Source of the DNA: Nitrospirota bacterium
GTDB lineage: Bacteria > Nitrospirota > Nitrospiria > Nitrospirales > Nitrospiraceae
DNA length: 64,000 nt
Direction: 5' to 3'
NCBI GenBank assembly: GCA_016219645.1
Contig: JACRLR010000052.1
Location: 62,001-126,000, forward strand
Made by a program: the position numbers and the translations under genes. The notes beneath the pieces are model-generated. The model did no database searches, was not told the origin of the DNA, and saw nothing but the letters and a program-made list of their open reading frames with translations. Below, piece by piece: positions 44,662-52,350 of this stretch; position 1 is the stretch's first letter; each line of letters opens with the position of its first letter.

Positions 44662-45351
44662 ATGGACCCATTAAATAGCGCAAAGTGTGAACGACTGATC
44701 GACGTAGGGCCGGCAGGATTCCATCCGCCCTGTGCGATGCAGCTTGGTGTCACACATCCCGACTCCGGATTCGGGCTGTTGTACGGTCACCACGCCCCGG
44801 AGGATGAGGTCATCGCTGAGTCCGCAAGGGAACTGTTTACCCGGAAGAATCCGACGATTTTCCCTGGGCCGTTGTATCTATGGGCCTGGCATCCGGAATG
44901 GATGGCGAAAGGGCAAGCGTTGTTAAAACTTGCGGCGGAGATCCCGGGCGTCATGATCATTCCGATGCCGGACTATCGGCCCAAGTACCCCAAGATCGAT
45001 CCGGAAGAGGTCCTCAACCCGAATCATCCGAACCTGACGATCTGGGCAAACAAAATCGAAGTGGCCCTGTTCATCGGCATTCACTGCCATTACGCCAATC
45101 TGGCGTTGCGGATGGTGCGGGCCGGAACGAACTGCCTCACGATCGCCTACTGCCATGACATTCATGAAGATGCGATGCTCAGCGTGCAGGATCTCGATGT
45201 GAAGAAGATGGACCATGTCATCGACATTTTTCGAACCGTCCGGAAGGAACTGGGCATTGAGATGCCGAAAGACGGGAAAACCGTCCGACTGACCGGGACA
45301 CAGGTTCGCGCGAACCATGGGGTCGAGCGAGTGAATCCACAGCCGGCGTAA
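44662..45351 (+). CDS. 2-oxoacid:ferredoxin oxidoreductase epsilon-like subunit (CO dehydrogenase beta/ACS epsilon family), copy 1
   Basis: A soluble 229-residue protein of the family annotated in Nitrospira as CO dehydrogenase beta-subunit-like, seen as the extra subunit of five-subunit pyruvate or 2-oxoglutarate:ferredoxin oxidoreductases. Shared segments with the copy at 47937 are KNPTIFPGPLYLWAWHPE, MPDYRPKYPKI, NPNHPNLTIWANKIEVALFI and GTNCLTIAYC. The C-terminal extension (KDGKTVRLTGTQVRANHG) is unique to this copy. No catalytic beta subunit is nearby. The role is presumed structural. Confidence 0.75.
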   Translation: MDPLNSAKCERLIDVGPAGFHPPCAMQLGVTHPDSGFGLLYGHHAPEDEVIAESARELFTRKNPTIFPGPLYLWAWHPEWMAKGQALLKLAAEIPGVMIIPMPDYRPKYPKIDPEEVLNPNHPNLTIWANKIEVALFIGIHCHYANLALRMVRAGTNCLTIAYCHDIHEDAMLSVQDLDVKKMDHVIDIFRTVRKELGIEMPKDGKTVRLTGTQVRANHGVERVNPQPA

Positions 45352-45366
45352 AGGTTAGATTCCAGC

Positions 45367-45726
45367 GTGGGAAAGAAGGCCGAACAAAAGATGAGCGAGA
45401 GCATGGCAGTGAAAGCGGAACGCTCGGTGGAACCACCAACACTCTTGCGCCATGCACTGAGGGAGGAATGGATCGCACGAATTGGTCAGCTTCAGGATAC
45501 CCTGGCAGTTTGTCCAACAGATATCTCGACACGGTGCGAACTGGCAACGTTGTTGGAGAAACTGGAGCAACCGGAAGAAGCCCTGTGTAATTGGTACGCA
45601 GTCCTGGCTTGCGATCCCAACAGTCTGAAGGCTCGGGAGGGGTTGGTTCGATGCCGGCAACGAACCGGGCGGCCCCTCAGTCCGTTCTGTGAGAGGGACT
45701 ATGCCCACGATCTGGGGACATCTTGA
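45367..45726 (+). CDS. Small TPR-like protein, copy 1
   Basis: A 119-residue helical protein starting at GTG. A single tetratricopeptide-like pair is visible (ISTRCELATLLEKLEQPEEA, LCNWYAVLACDPNSLKAREG). A close paralogue lies at 49542-49844. Its 3' end overlaps the next gene by 26 bp. TPR units mediate protein contacts; the partner is unknown. Confidence 0.7.
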   Translation: MGKKAEQKMSESMAVKAERSVEPPTLLRHALREEWIARIGQLQDTLAVCPTDISTRCELATLLEKLEQPEEALCNWYAVLACDPNSLKAREGLVRCRQRTGRPLSPFCERDYAHDLGTS

Positions 45727-45973
45727 GAACGTAGACAAAGCGCCGGCGCGTTCCTCGCATATCCAGGTGAGGACATCATTACCTGGCGGAATCGTCATAC
45801 GGGTCCGCGCCAGCATTGGGGTACAGACTCTCATTGCCAGAGGAACCGATGCGGTTGATGTGTCGGGTCTACGGGATGGCGAGTTCGTGGAAGTGTCCTA
45901 TCGGCATGGTAGGGAGGGAAGGCTGGATGCCGACACGATCTACGTTCGACCGGAGCAGTCCGTCGTTAGCTAG
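45701..45973 (+). CDS. Small beta-rich (DUF5666/OB-like) protein, copy 1
   Basis: A 90-residue protein from ATG 45701 (MPTIWGHLENVDK). The pattern IQVRTSLPGG, VIRVRASIGVQTLIARGTDA, LRDGEFVEVSYRHGREGRLD and ADTIYVRPE resembles small OB-fold or DUF5666 domains. It overlaps the TPR-like gene by 26 bp in another frame. The second copy of this gene (49853-50114) is broken, which shows by contrast that this copy is intact. Confidence 0.65.
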   Translation: MPTIWGHLENVDKAPARSSHIQVRTSLPGGIVIRVRASIGVQTLIARGTDAVDVSGLRDGEFVEVSYRHGREGRLDADTIYVRPEQSVVS

Positions 45974-46055
45974 CCCGGCCACGGGCGGTTGAGTCTCGCC
46001 ACTCCTCAGCATCGGGTGAAGAGGGATCATCATCAACCCAACATAGGAGGAACTC

Positions 46056-46151
46056 ATGGCAGTCAAACGTAAGGCGGCAGCGAAGAAATCTAAGCCTGCG
46101 GCGAAGATATCCAAAAAGACCAGCGCGGCGCGGAAAAAGAGGAAAAAGTAA
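46056..46151 (+). CDS. Lysine-rich 31-residue protein (histone H1-like)
   Basis: MAVKRKAAAKKSKPAAKISK followed by KTSAARKKRKK: of 31 residues, 16 are Lys or Arg, and most of the rest are Ala or Ser. A strong TAGGAGG precedes the ATG by 5 bp, so it is probably translated. The composition matches the tails of bacterial histone H1-like nucleoid proteins. It would bind nucleic acid without sequence preference. It lies in the same direction between the OB-like and hypothetical genes. Confidence 0.65.
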   Translation: MAVKRKAAAKKSKPAAKISKKTSAARKKRKK

Positions 46152-46167
46152 TCCCGGAACCACCGTT

Positions 46168-46452
46168 ATGCTCATGAAGAGAGAGACCGACGTCCTGGTC
46201 GTGCAGTACCCGAGAGGCTGTACGGCGATCGTCTGGTTCGACCCGATTGCAGGGTCAATCACGACAAGTCATGCCGGTCTGCGCGCCACCCTTCGACGAG
46301 GAGTTCAGACCTGGGAAGGGTGTCTGGTGTGGCCTTACGATGGGCACGCCTTCTTGGTTGCGGTCTATGACTATCTGTTCCTCAACAGGTATGCCGTCCA
46401 GTGGATGAAGGTGGAGGCGGTGCTAGAGGGGGACAATAGTTATCGTGTCTAG
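46168..46452 (+). CDS. Hypothetical protein (94 aa)
   Basis: Not recognised. It is compact and rich in aromatics (VVQYPRGCTAIVWFDPIAGS, LVWPYDGHAFLVAVYDYLFL), with no signal or long membrane helix. An alternative ATG two codons in is equally likely. Its 3' end overlaps the oxidoreductase-like gene by 8 bp, so the two may be co-translated. Confidence 0.55.
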   Translation: MLMKRETDVLVVQYPRGCTAIVWFDPIAGSITTSHAGLRATLRRGVQTWEGCLVWPYDGHAFLVAVYDYLFLNRYAVQWMKVEAVLEGDNSYRV

Positions 46453-47950
46453 TATGGAGCAGATCGACATGGCCCCGTTTTCAGCATGGCTTCCCGCCCG
46501 TCCCAATCTAGACTTCGATCTGACGGTGGAGGTCGTCGGGAGAAGTGCATCTGGTCTCATCGATGAACTTGCGTCCATTGTCCAGGCCTTGAGCCTTCAC
46601 GGTTGCCAGGTCATAGCTCAGACCGGCAGATTGAATGGTGGCTCAGGGCACGTGATGCTGCGCCTCAGAATCGCATCGCGCCCGTTCTATTCAATGGGGC
46701 ATGGATGCGATGTGGCCGTGTATCTGGATCAGGACCCTCCGAAATTCGGGCAATTCGGGATGCAGCCTGGCAGCGTGCTTGTCTGGGATCCGCCTGAACA
46801 GTCGCGTCTTCACCCTCCCCTGCCTGACGGGGTCATTGTCTACCGAGTTCCTCTTCGGGGACTGAACTCGCAGTACGGCCTGGACGCAGGAGGGAAAGGA
46901 TATGTGGCGATGGGAGTGCTGGCCTCTCTGCTCGGCTTCTCCGAGGAGGCCCGGCGGGTCTGTCTGAAATCCATCTCGGCATCCACTTTGTTCGACAGCG
47001 GCTATCAGTTTGCCTCCCGCTCGCTCATCAAACACGACATCTATTCCCTTCCACTCGCCACCCGCGGTGATGCGCGCATCGTATTGAATCCTGAGAACGC
47101 CGTGAAACTCGGGTTTGCCGTGAGTCATTGTGGGTCTGGAATGAAATGTGTCGGTGATCTGGAACGATCACCGACACAATGGATCACCAGACATCTCGCG
47201 ATGGCCGACAAGATGGTCTCGGGACTGCACAGCGAGCAGTTTCCAGGCGCCCAGGTCTATCGAGGTCCGCAGGGGAAAGTCTTCGCGCTGTTTCGTGGAG
47301 ACAATGCCTCGATCTTGTCCTCGCTGAACGGCTGTTCCGATCAGAGAGTCCTTGTCGCGGCTGATGCAGCCGACGCATTGCGACTGTTGGTCGTCGGGCA
47401 ACGATTGATTGAGACGAACCGAGCTGATGTGGTGGGAGTCGTGGTCGAAGAGGCCCTCACGGCACGTCTCGAAAGCGTCGGGGTCGAAGCCTTGGCGGCG
47501 GCCATGAGTGGGGGACAATTGGATGCCGGAAACGGATTCGATGGAGGTGCAGAAGTTGGGAGCGCGCCCGTGCAAGCCGAGCGTGAGGGGGAGGACGACG
47601 CGGAGGTAGGTTTTATCGCCTGGGGGGCGACCCAAGGTGTGGTTCGTGACGCACTGATGCTGTGCCGGAATGTCGGCATGAGCGTAGCTGCCTTGTACCC
47701 CAAGCAGATTGTGCCGTTGCCGGTGGAGCAGTTGGAGTCGTTCGCAGGTACGGTAAAACGCGTGGTGGTAGTGGAGTCTGATCAGACGAGGACCTATGCG
47801 GATCGCATCGAGAGGGCCTGCTCATTTCGACCCTCTGTGGTGATGCCAAATAAAGGAACAGCCCTGACGGCGATGGACTTGTTTATGAGGGAAGACCTTG
47901 GAGCAGCACATGACGACCGATTGAAAGGAGTCCAGGATGAGTCAGTATGA
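46445..47950 (+). CDS. Degenerate 2-oxoacid:ferredoxin oxidoreductase gamma-alpha fusion
   Basis: A 501-residue protein. Residues about 25-170 resemble the gamma domain (GLIDELASIVQALSLHGCQV, GGSGHVMLRLRIASRPFYS). The C-terminal 130 resemble alpha domain III (VGFIAWGATQGVVRDALMLC, MSVAALYPKQIVPLPVEQLE, VKRVVVVESDQTRTYADRIE). The central alpha domain I region (NPENAVKLGFAVSHCGSGMK) lacks the usual GNEAIALGA and PITPSS signatures. No beta subunit, which binds TPP and the iron-sulfur cluster, is adjacent. It sits between two epsilon-like genes and overlaps both neighbours. Activity as an oxidoreductase alone is unlikely. Confidence 0.7.
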   Translation: MSSMEQIDMAPFSAWLPARPNLDFDLTVEVVGRSASGLIDELASIVQALSLHGCQVIAQTGRLNGGSGHVMLRLRIASRPFYSMGHGCDVAVYLDQDPPKFGQFGMQPGSVLVWDPPEQSRLHPPLPDGVIVYRVPLRGLNSQYGLDAGGKGYVAMGVLASLLGFSEEARRVCLKSISASTLFDSGYQFASRSLIKHDIYSLPLATRGDARIVLNPENAVKLGFAVSHCGSGMKCVGDLERSPTQWITRHLAMADKMVSGLHSEQFPGAQVYRGPQGKVFALFRGDNASILSSLNGCSDQRVLVAADAADALRLLVVGQRLIETNRADVVGVVVEEALTARLESVGVEALAAAMSGGQLDAGNGFDGGAEVGSAPVQAEREGEDDAEVGFIAWGATQGVVRDALMLCRNVGMSVAALYPKQIVPLPVEQLESFAGTVKRVVVVESDQTRTYADRIERACSFRPSVVMPNKGTALTAMDLFMREDLGAAHDDRLKGVQDESV

Positions 47951-48515
47951 AATGACCGTTGGTCCGGAAGGCTATTTGGCTACTCCCGTATCATCACGGG
48001 GGGTTGTGCTGCCGTCGAAGGGGGAAGGCCTTGTCTTGGGCAAGATCGTCCCTGAGCAACAGGCCATTGACGAGGCAGCGCGGCGGCTCCTCAACGCCAA
48101 GAACCCCACGATTTTCCCCGGACCGTTGGTGCTGTGGGCCTGGAATGACCAGGCCACACAAGAGGGGAAGGTCGTCAAGGCATTGGCCAAGGCGATTCCA
48201 GCCAAGCTCATTCCGATGCCGGATTATCGCCCGAAATATCCGAAGATCATAGCGGAAAAGGAGATCAACCCGAACCATCCGAATCTGACCATCTGGCAGA
48301 ACAAGATCGACGTCTGTCTTTTCGTCGGCGTCCATTGCCACCAATCCAATATCGCCCTCAAAATCATTCGTGGCGGCACAGACTGCTTCACGATCGCGCT
48401 CTGCACGTTCAACGGGGACGATGAAGCGCACATCACGATTCGTGATTTAACCGCCGATACCATCCAGCGCATTGTGGATTCAGTGCATCGGCAAAAACAA
48501 ACGCGGTCCCGATAA
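47937..48515 (+). CDS. 2-oxoacid:ferredoxin oxidoreductase epsilon-like subunit, copy 2
   Basis: A 192-residue paralogue of 44662-45351 (KNPTIFPGPLVLWAWNDQ, MPDYRPKYPKIIAEKEINPN, NKIDVCLFVGVHCHQSNIAL). The start follows AAAGGAG and overlaps the gamma-alpha gene by 14 bp, so the two are coupled. It lacks the C-terminal extension of copy 1. It probably binds the gamma-alpha-like protein. Confidence 0.75.
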   Translation: MSQYEMTVGPEGYLATPVSSRGVVLPSKGEGLVLGKIVPEQQAIDEAARRLLNAKNPTIFPGPLVLWAWNDQATQEGKVVKALAKAIPAKLIPMPDYRPKYPKIIAEKEINPNHPNLTIWQNKIDVCLFVGVHCHQSNIALKIIRGGTDCFTIALCTFNGDDEAHITIRDLTADTIQRIVDSVHRQKQTRSR

Positions 48516-49294
48516 GTGCACAGGATGTCCGTCTTGGTATCTACCCTCATCTGCGGTCCGATCTCTCAGAACACTCGAGCCGACGATCTGAGGGGCTCGA
48601 AACCATAGACAGAGGTATCACACTGCCCAGTTGGATCCAGTTCAAGGCCGCTGCCCCCTGCCAGAGGAAAGCCACGCCAGTAAAAAGGCGCATGTACCAT
48701 GAGAGTCCACCTCCAGCATCAGCATCAAGGCATAATCTGCAAATCTTGCATGTCTCGGTATTGCAGGAGTCGATCCGGTTCATGACAGCCCCTCACAGAA
48801 AACGTAAGTCCTGAATTTCTAGTGAGACTGCTCGTCATCGGCCCTGTGTATCATTCACGGCATTCTCCATGCATTGGCCTTGCTGCATGAAAGCCATTCT
48901 ACAAGCGGCGGAAGGCACCGTTTTGGAACCGAGCCTACGACCTAGGCCGGCTGTGGGAATACATTTCGGCGCAGCGCGCCAATCAATCGAGAAGGGCGAT
49001 TATCTCGGTTGGGAGGTACAAGCCAAGATGTTGAAGGAAAAAGGCCTGGCTGTCTCCAGGGAAATCAAATGCACAATCCATAAGGCTACGGGAGAGAAAC
49101 CCACCTCCTGTGGATGCAGTTGGTTTGGACACCATGACGTTCGACTAATCCTATTCAACCACTCGACATGCGAGGCCGACCCATTATCCCCGATGCGGAA
49201 AACTGTCATCCGTGCTGTTGATCGCGCCCCACTCATGGGGCGAGTCTATGCCGGTTGTCATGATGAGTTGCCGTAGGTGCGTCCGAGGTGTGGC
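48516..49294. other. Intergenic stretch without a convincing gene
   Basis: 48800-48875 (GTAAGTCCTGAATTTC and CATTCTCCATGCATTGG nearby) resembles 44463-44540 upstream of the epsilon-like copy 1 gene, a diverged duplicate of the cluster leader. An open frame at 48869-49276 encodes SIEKGDYLGWEVQAKML but has no recognisable family or ribosome-binding site, so I leave it uncalled. Confidence 0.4.
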
Positions 49295-49545
49295 ATGGAA
49301 CAGATATCACAACAGAAACAGACGAAGGAATCCTGCGAGCCGGCTGTACGACTGGCGTATGAGCGGGAACCGACGATCCCCCAGGCGGCCAACGGGCTGT
49401 CCGTATCAGACCAGACCGCGGATCTAGAGGCGAGGTTACTCGATTGAAACGCGAACTCACGGAGGCCCAGGTCGAGTCCAACATTCTAAAACAAACCGTC
49501 GCGTACTTTGCCAAGGCGAAGCTGCCTGGCGGGGGCTCATCGTGA
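49295..49545 (+). pseudogene. IS3-family transposase OrfA remnant
   Basis: The first part (ESCEPAVRLAYEREPTIPQA, ANGLSVSDQT) matches the OrfA helix-turn-helix. After a frame change near 49430 the C-terminal leucine-zipper part continues (EVTRLKRELTEAQVESNILK, QTVAYFAKAKL). About 30 residues around the HTH end are missing, and there is no OrfB. It abuts the second copy of the TPR module. Confidence 0.75.
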
Positions 49546-49844
49546 ACAAACGCAAGAGCCTGGCGATACAAGCTGAGTGCTCGGTGGAACCGTCAGCGAG
49601 CGTGCACCATGTCTTGAACGAGGAGCGGATTGTACGGATCGGTGAGCTTCAGGCGGTCTTGGCAGTTTGTCCCATTGATATCTTGGCAGCAAGTGAGCTG
49701 GCAAGCTTGTTGGAGCAATTGGGACTGCTGGAAGAGGCCTTGTGTCATTGGAACGCAGTCCTAGCCTGCGATCCCAACAGCTTGAACGCTCGAGAGGGAG
49801 TGGCTCGATGCCGGATGAGCCAGCTCCTGCAGCCTGGACTGTGA
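49542..49844 (+). CDS. Small TPR-like protein, copy 2
   Basis: A 100-residue paralogue of 45367-45726, starting at GTG (VNKRKSLAIQAECSVEPSAS). ILAASELASLLEQLGLLEEA and LCHWNAVLACDPNSLNAREG align with copy 1. It is shorter at the C-terminus. The adjoining beta-rich partner is broken, so this copy may also be drifting, although its own frame is intact. Confidence 0.6.
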   Translation: MNKRKSLAIQAECSVEPSASVHHVLNEERIVRIGELQAVLAVCPIDILAASELASLLEQLGLLEEALCHWNAVLACDPNSLNAREGVARCRMSQLLQPGL

Positions 49845-49852
49845 GAGGGGTC

Positions 49853-50114
49853 ATGCCCACGATCTGGGTCATCTTGAGAAACCAGAGGAACGGTCTGTGT
49901 CTGCTCCGAGTATTCAGGTGAGGACATTCCTGTCTGACGGAACTGTCCTACAGATCCGCGCCAAGATCGGGGCACAGACAATCATCGCCAAAGGAATCGA
50001 GACAATTACTGTGTCAGACCTGCGCTAGGGCGAGTTTGTGGAAGTGTCCTACGGGCATGGCCTGGAAAGACGGCTGGATGCTGACACAGTCTACGTTCGA
50101 CCAGAGCTGGGCAC
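49853..50114 (+). pseudogene. Small beta-rich protein, copy 2, frameshifted and with an in-frame stop
   Basis: It aligns base by base with 45701-45961. ATGCCCACGATCTGGG is kept, but a base is missing right after (TGGGTCATC against TGGGGACATC), which shifts the frame. Downstream the correct frame reads LSDGTVLQIRAKIGAQTIIA and then hits TAG at 50026-50028, where copy 1 has LRDGEF, before GEFVEVSYGHGLERRLDADT. With two independent lesions the copy is dead. Confidence 0.85.
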
Positions 50115-50189
50115 GCGCCGGGCAGGGCGAAGCCTACAGCCAGTTCCTCTAAGCCATCACCGCCACCAGGGAGCAAAGGAGAACATAAC

Positions 50190-50432
50190 ATGAAGTCACA
50201 GACCTCATTCCGGAAAGCAGAAAAGCAGCCACACGTTCTACCGGCACACCAGCATGCCACAGCCGCGTCGCTGGTGAAGCCCGCGCGTCAATTGCGATCT
50301 TCGAACGAGGATCTGCATGAGCGCATTACCGCACGGGCCTATGAGTTGTATGCCCAGCGGGGATGGCGTGAAGACCATGCATTGGACGATTGGTTAGATG
50401 CCGAACGGGAGGTTCTTCACGAATTGCGGTAG
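50190..50432 (+). CDS. DUF2934 family protein
   Basis: An 80-residue protein with the DUF2934 signature HERITARAYELYAQRGWRED followed by HALDDWLDAEREV. These short proteins are common near stress and nitrogen genes; the function is unknown. An AAAGGAG ribosome-binding site precedes it. It is convergent with nadE, and the two ends overlap by 16 bp. Confidence 0.8.
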   Translation: MKSQTSFRKAEKQPHVLPAHQHATAASLVKPARQLRSSNEDLHERITARAYELYAQRGWREDHALDDWLDAEREVLHELR

Positions 50433-52189
50433 CCGTTCGTAATCGGCATCCGCCTGTCCTTCCCCAATGCTCGATGGGTGATTTTGATGCCGATTGGCGC
50501 CTGCCGGCGTTTGTATTCGCTGCCATCCACCAGCCTCATCACCAACGCCACCGTGGTTCGGTCATACCCTGCTTCGACGATCTCTTCGAGGGACCGGTCT
50601 TCCTCCACATAGGCCTGGAGAATAGGATCCAGAATCTCATAGGGCGGCAGGGAGTCTTGATCCTTTTGATCCGGTCTCAGCTCAGCGGTTGGCGGACGGT
50701 CCAATGTCCGTTTGGGAATTACCGGGGTTGCCCCGCGGAGGTTGCGGAGTCGCGCCAGGCCATAGACCATCGTTTTGGGCACGTCCTTAATCACAGCAAA
50801 TCCGCCTGCCATGTCCCCGTACAAGGTGGCATAGCCGACACTCATTTCGCTCTTGTTGCCGGTCGTCAGCACCAGATGGCCGAACTTGTTGGAAAAGGCC
50901 ATGAGGAGATTGCCCCTGATCCGGGCCTGGAGGTTCTCTTCCGTCGTATCCGGCTGACGCCCCGCGAACGTCTCCGCGAGTTCCTGCAGATAGTGGCCGA
51001 AGAGTCTCGTGATGGAGATCGTCTGGACTGAGATACCGAGTCTTGTCGCCAGTTCGAACACGTCCGCGTGACTGTCCTGCGACGTGTAGGGGGACGGCAT
51101 GAAGAGGCCCTGGACATTTTCAGCCCCGAGCGCATCGACCGCAAGCACGGCAGTCAGCGCCGAGTCCACTCCACCGCTCAAGCCGATGACGACACGAGTA
51201 AATCCGTTTTTCTTCACATAATCGCGCACTCCCAACGTCAGCGCCAGATAGACCTCCTCCAGCTGGTCCGAAACCGCTGCCACATCGGGAACGACGCGCA
51301 CGCGATGTCTATGAACAGGAACGGCCGCTGTATGGAGCTCCACCGCCGTGGCAATCCGCCGCGGCAAGGGCTTTTTCCTTCCGGTTCTTCGTATCCGTGC
51401 GACGGATTCCATATTCAGATCTGCAACGATCAAGTCTTCTTGAAAGGCTTTGCCCCGCGCGATGACTTCGCCGAGGTGATCGACAATCACGCTGTTTCCA
51501 TCGAAGACCAATTCATCCTGACCTCCGACCGCATTGCTGCAGGCAAGCAACACTCCGTTTTCTCTCGCGCGGGTTGCCAACATCTGTTCGCGGACCAGGC
51601 TCTTGCCGACATGAAACGGCGAGGCGCTGATATTCACAATGACCTCTGCCCCTGCTGCAGCCTGGAATCCTGTCGGACCTTCCGGCAACCAGATATCCTC
51701 GCAGATATTCACCCCGACCACTGTGCTGCCCATGCGAATGAGAGGCAACCGCCGGCCCGGATGAAAATACCGGCTCTCGTCGAACACGCCGTAGTTCGGC
51801 AGATACCATTTGCAGTAGGTCGTGATGAGCCGCTGATCTGCGAAGACCGCCGCTGCGTTAAAGAGCTCATGCGCGCCGGCAGATACCACCGACGAGCGAG
51901 CCTGTTTGGGATCGACGCCATCGCGCTCGCTGACGCAGCCGACAATAGCGGCAAGGCCACGGCAGTGACGGGCGATTTCCTGGAGCGCCTTGCGATTGTC
52001 CGCGACAAAACGTGGCTTGAGTAACAGGTCCTCGGGTGGATAGCCTGTGATCGCCAGCTCCGGAAAGGTCACCAGGTCGGCCTTTGCCTTCTTCGCCTCC
52101 CGCAGCCAGGCAGCAATCAGGCGAACGTTCCCGTCGATGTCACCGACCGTCGGATTCATCTGGGCTATGGCGATTCGAAAAGTACGCAT
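50417..52189 (-). CDS. nadE: Glutamine-dependent NAD+ synthetase
   Basis: NadE makes NAD+ from nicotinic acid adenine dinucleotide. The 590-residue protein has an N-terminal nitrilase-type glutaminase domain (FPELAITGYPPEDLL with the catalytic Glu, CKWYLPNYGVFDE with Lys, GVNICEDIWLPEG with Cys). The C-terminal synthetase domain has the PP-loop VVIGLSGGVDSALTAVLAVD and LVLTTGNKSEMSVGYATLYG. All catalytic residues are seen. It is the last gene of the urease-direction series, separated from ureD by an inverted heptamer repeat. Confidence 0.96.
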   Translation of the reverse strand: MRTFRIAIAQMNPTVGDIDGNVRLIAAWLREAKKAKADLVTFPELAITGYPPEDLLLKPRFVADNRKALQEIARHCRGLAAIVGCVSERDGVDPKQARSSVVSAGAHELFNAAAVFADQRLITTYCKWYLPNYGVFDESRYFHPGRRLPLIRMGSTVVGVNICEDIWLPEGPTGFQAAAGAEVIVNISASPFHVGKSLVREQMLATRARENGVLLACSNAVGGQDELVFDGNSVIVDHLGEVIARGKAFQEDLIVADLNMESVARIRRTGRKKPLPRRIATAVELHTAAVPVHRHRVRVVPDVAAVSDQLEEVYLALTLGVRDYVKKNGFTRVVIGLSGGVDSALTAVLAVDALGAENVQGLFMPSPYTSQDSHADVFELATRLGISVQTISITRLFGHYLQELAETFAGRQPDTTEENLQARIRGNLLMAFSNKFGHLVLTTGNKSEMSVGYATLYGDMAGGFAVIKDVPKTMVYGLARLRNLRGATPVIPKRTLDRPPTAELRPDQKDQDSLPPYEILDPILQAYVEEDRSLEEIVEAGYDRTTVALVMRLVDGSEYKRRQAPIGIKITHRALGKDRRMPITNGYRNS

Positions 52190-52211
52190 ACGGCTTTATA
52201 CCATAAAGCCT

Positions 52212-52350
52212 TGGCTGAAGGAGCGGAAGGCTGAAGGGGTTCAGGCCGAAGGTGGAAATACGAGGACCAAAACGGAAGCTGTTGAAGCGTCGGACTCCGA
52301 ATCCCAACCTTCAGCCTTGATCCCTTCAGCCTGAACCCCTTCCGCTTCAG
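52212..52350. repeat. Inverted heptamer repeat, family F hairpin (ureD-nadE junction)
   Basis: CTGAAGGAGCGGAAGGCTGA...GGCCGAAGGTGG pairs with CCAACCTTCAGCCTTGATCC...CTTCCGCTTCAG. It is related to the direct repeats at 38027 and 40726. Its right arm reaches the ureD stop codon. Confidence 0.75.

Noticed and set aside
48869-49276. 135-codon open frame between the epsilon-like copy 2 and the IS3 remnant
   Set aside because: No ribosome-binding site, no recognisable domain and unusual composition; too weak to call a gene.
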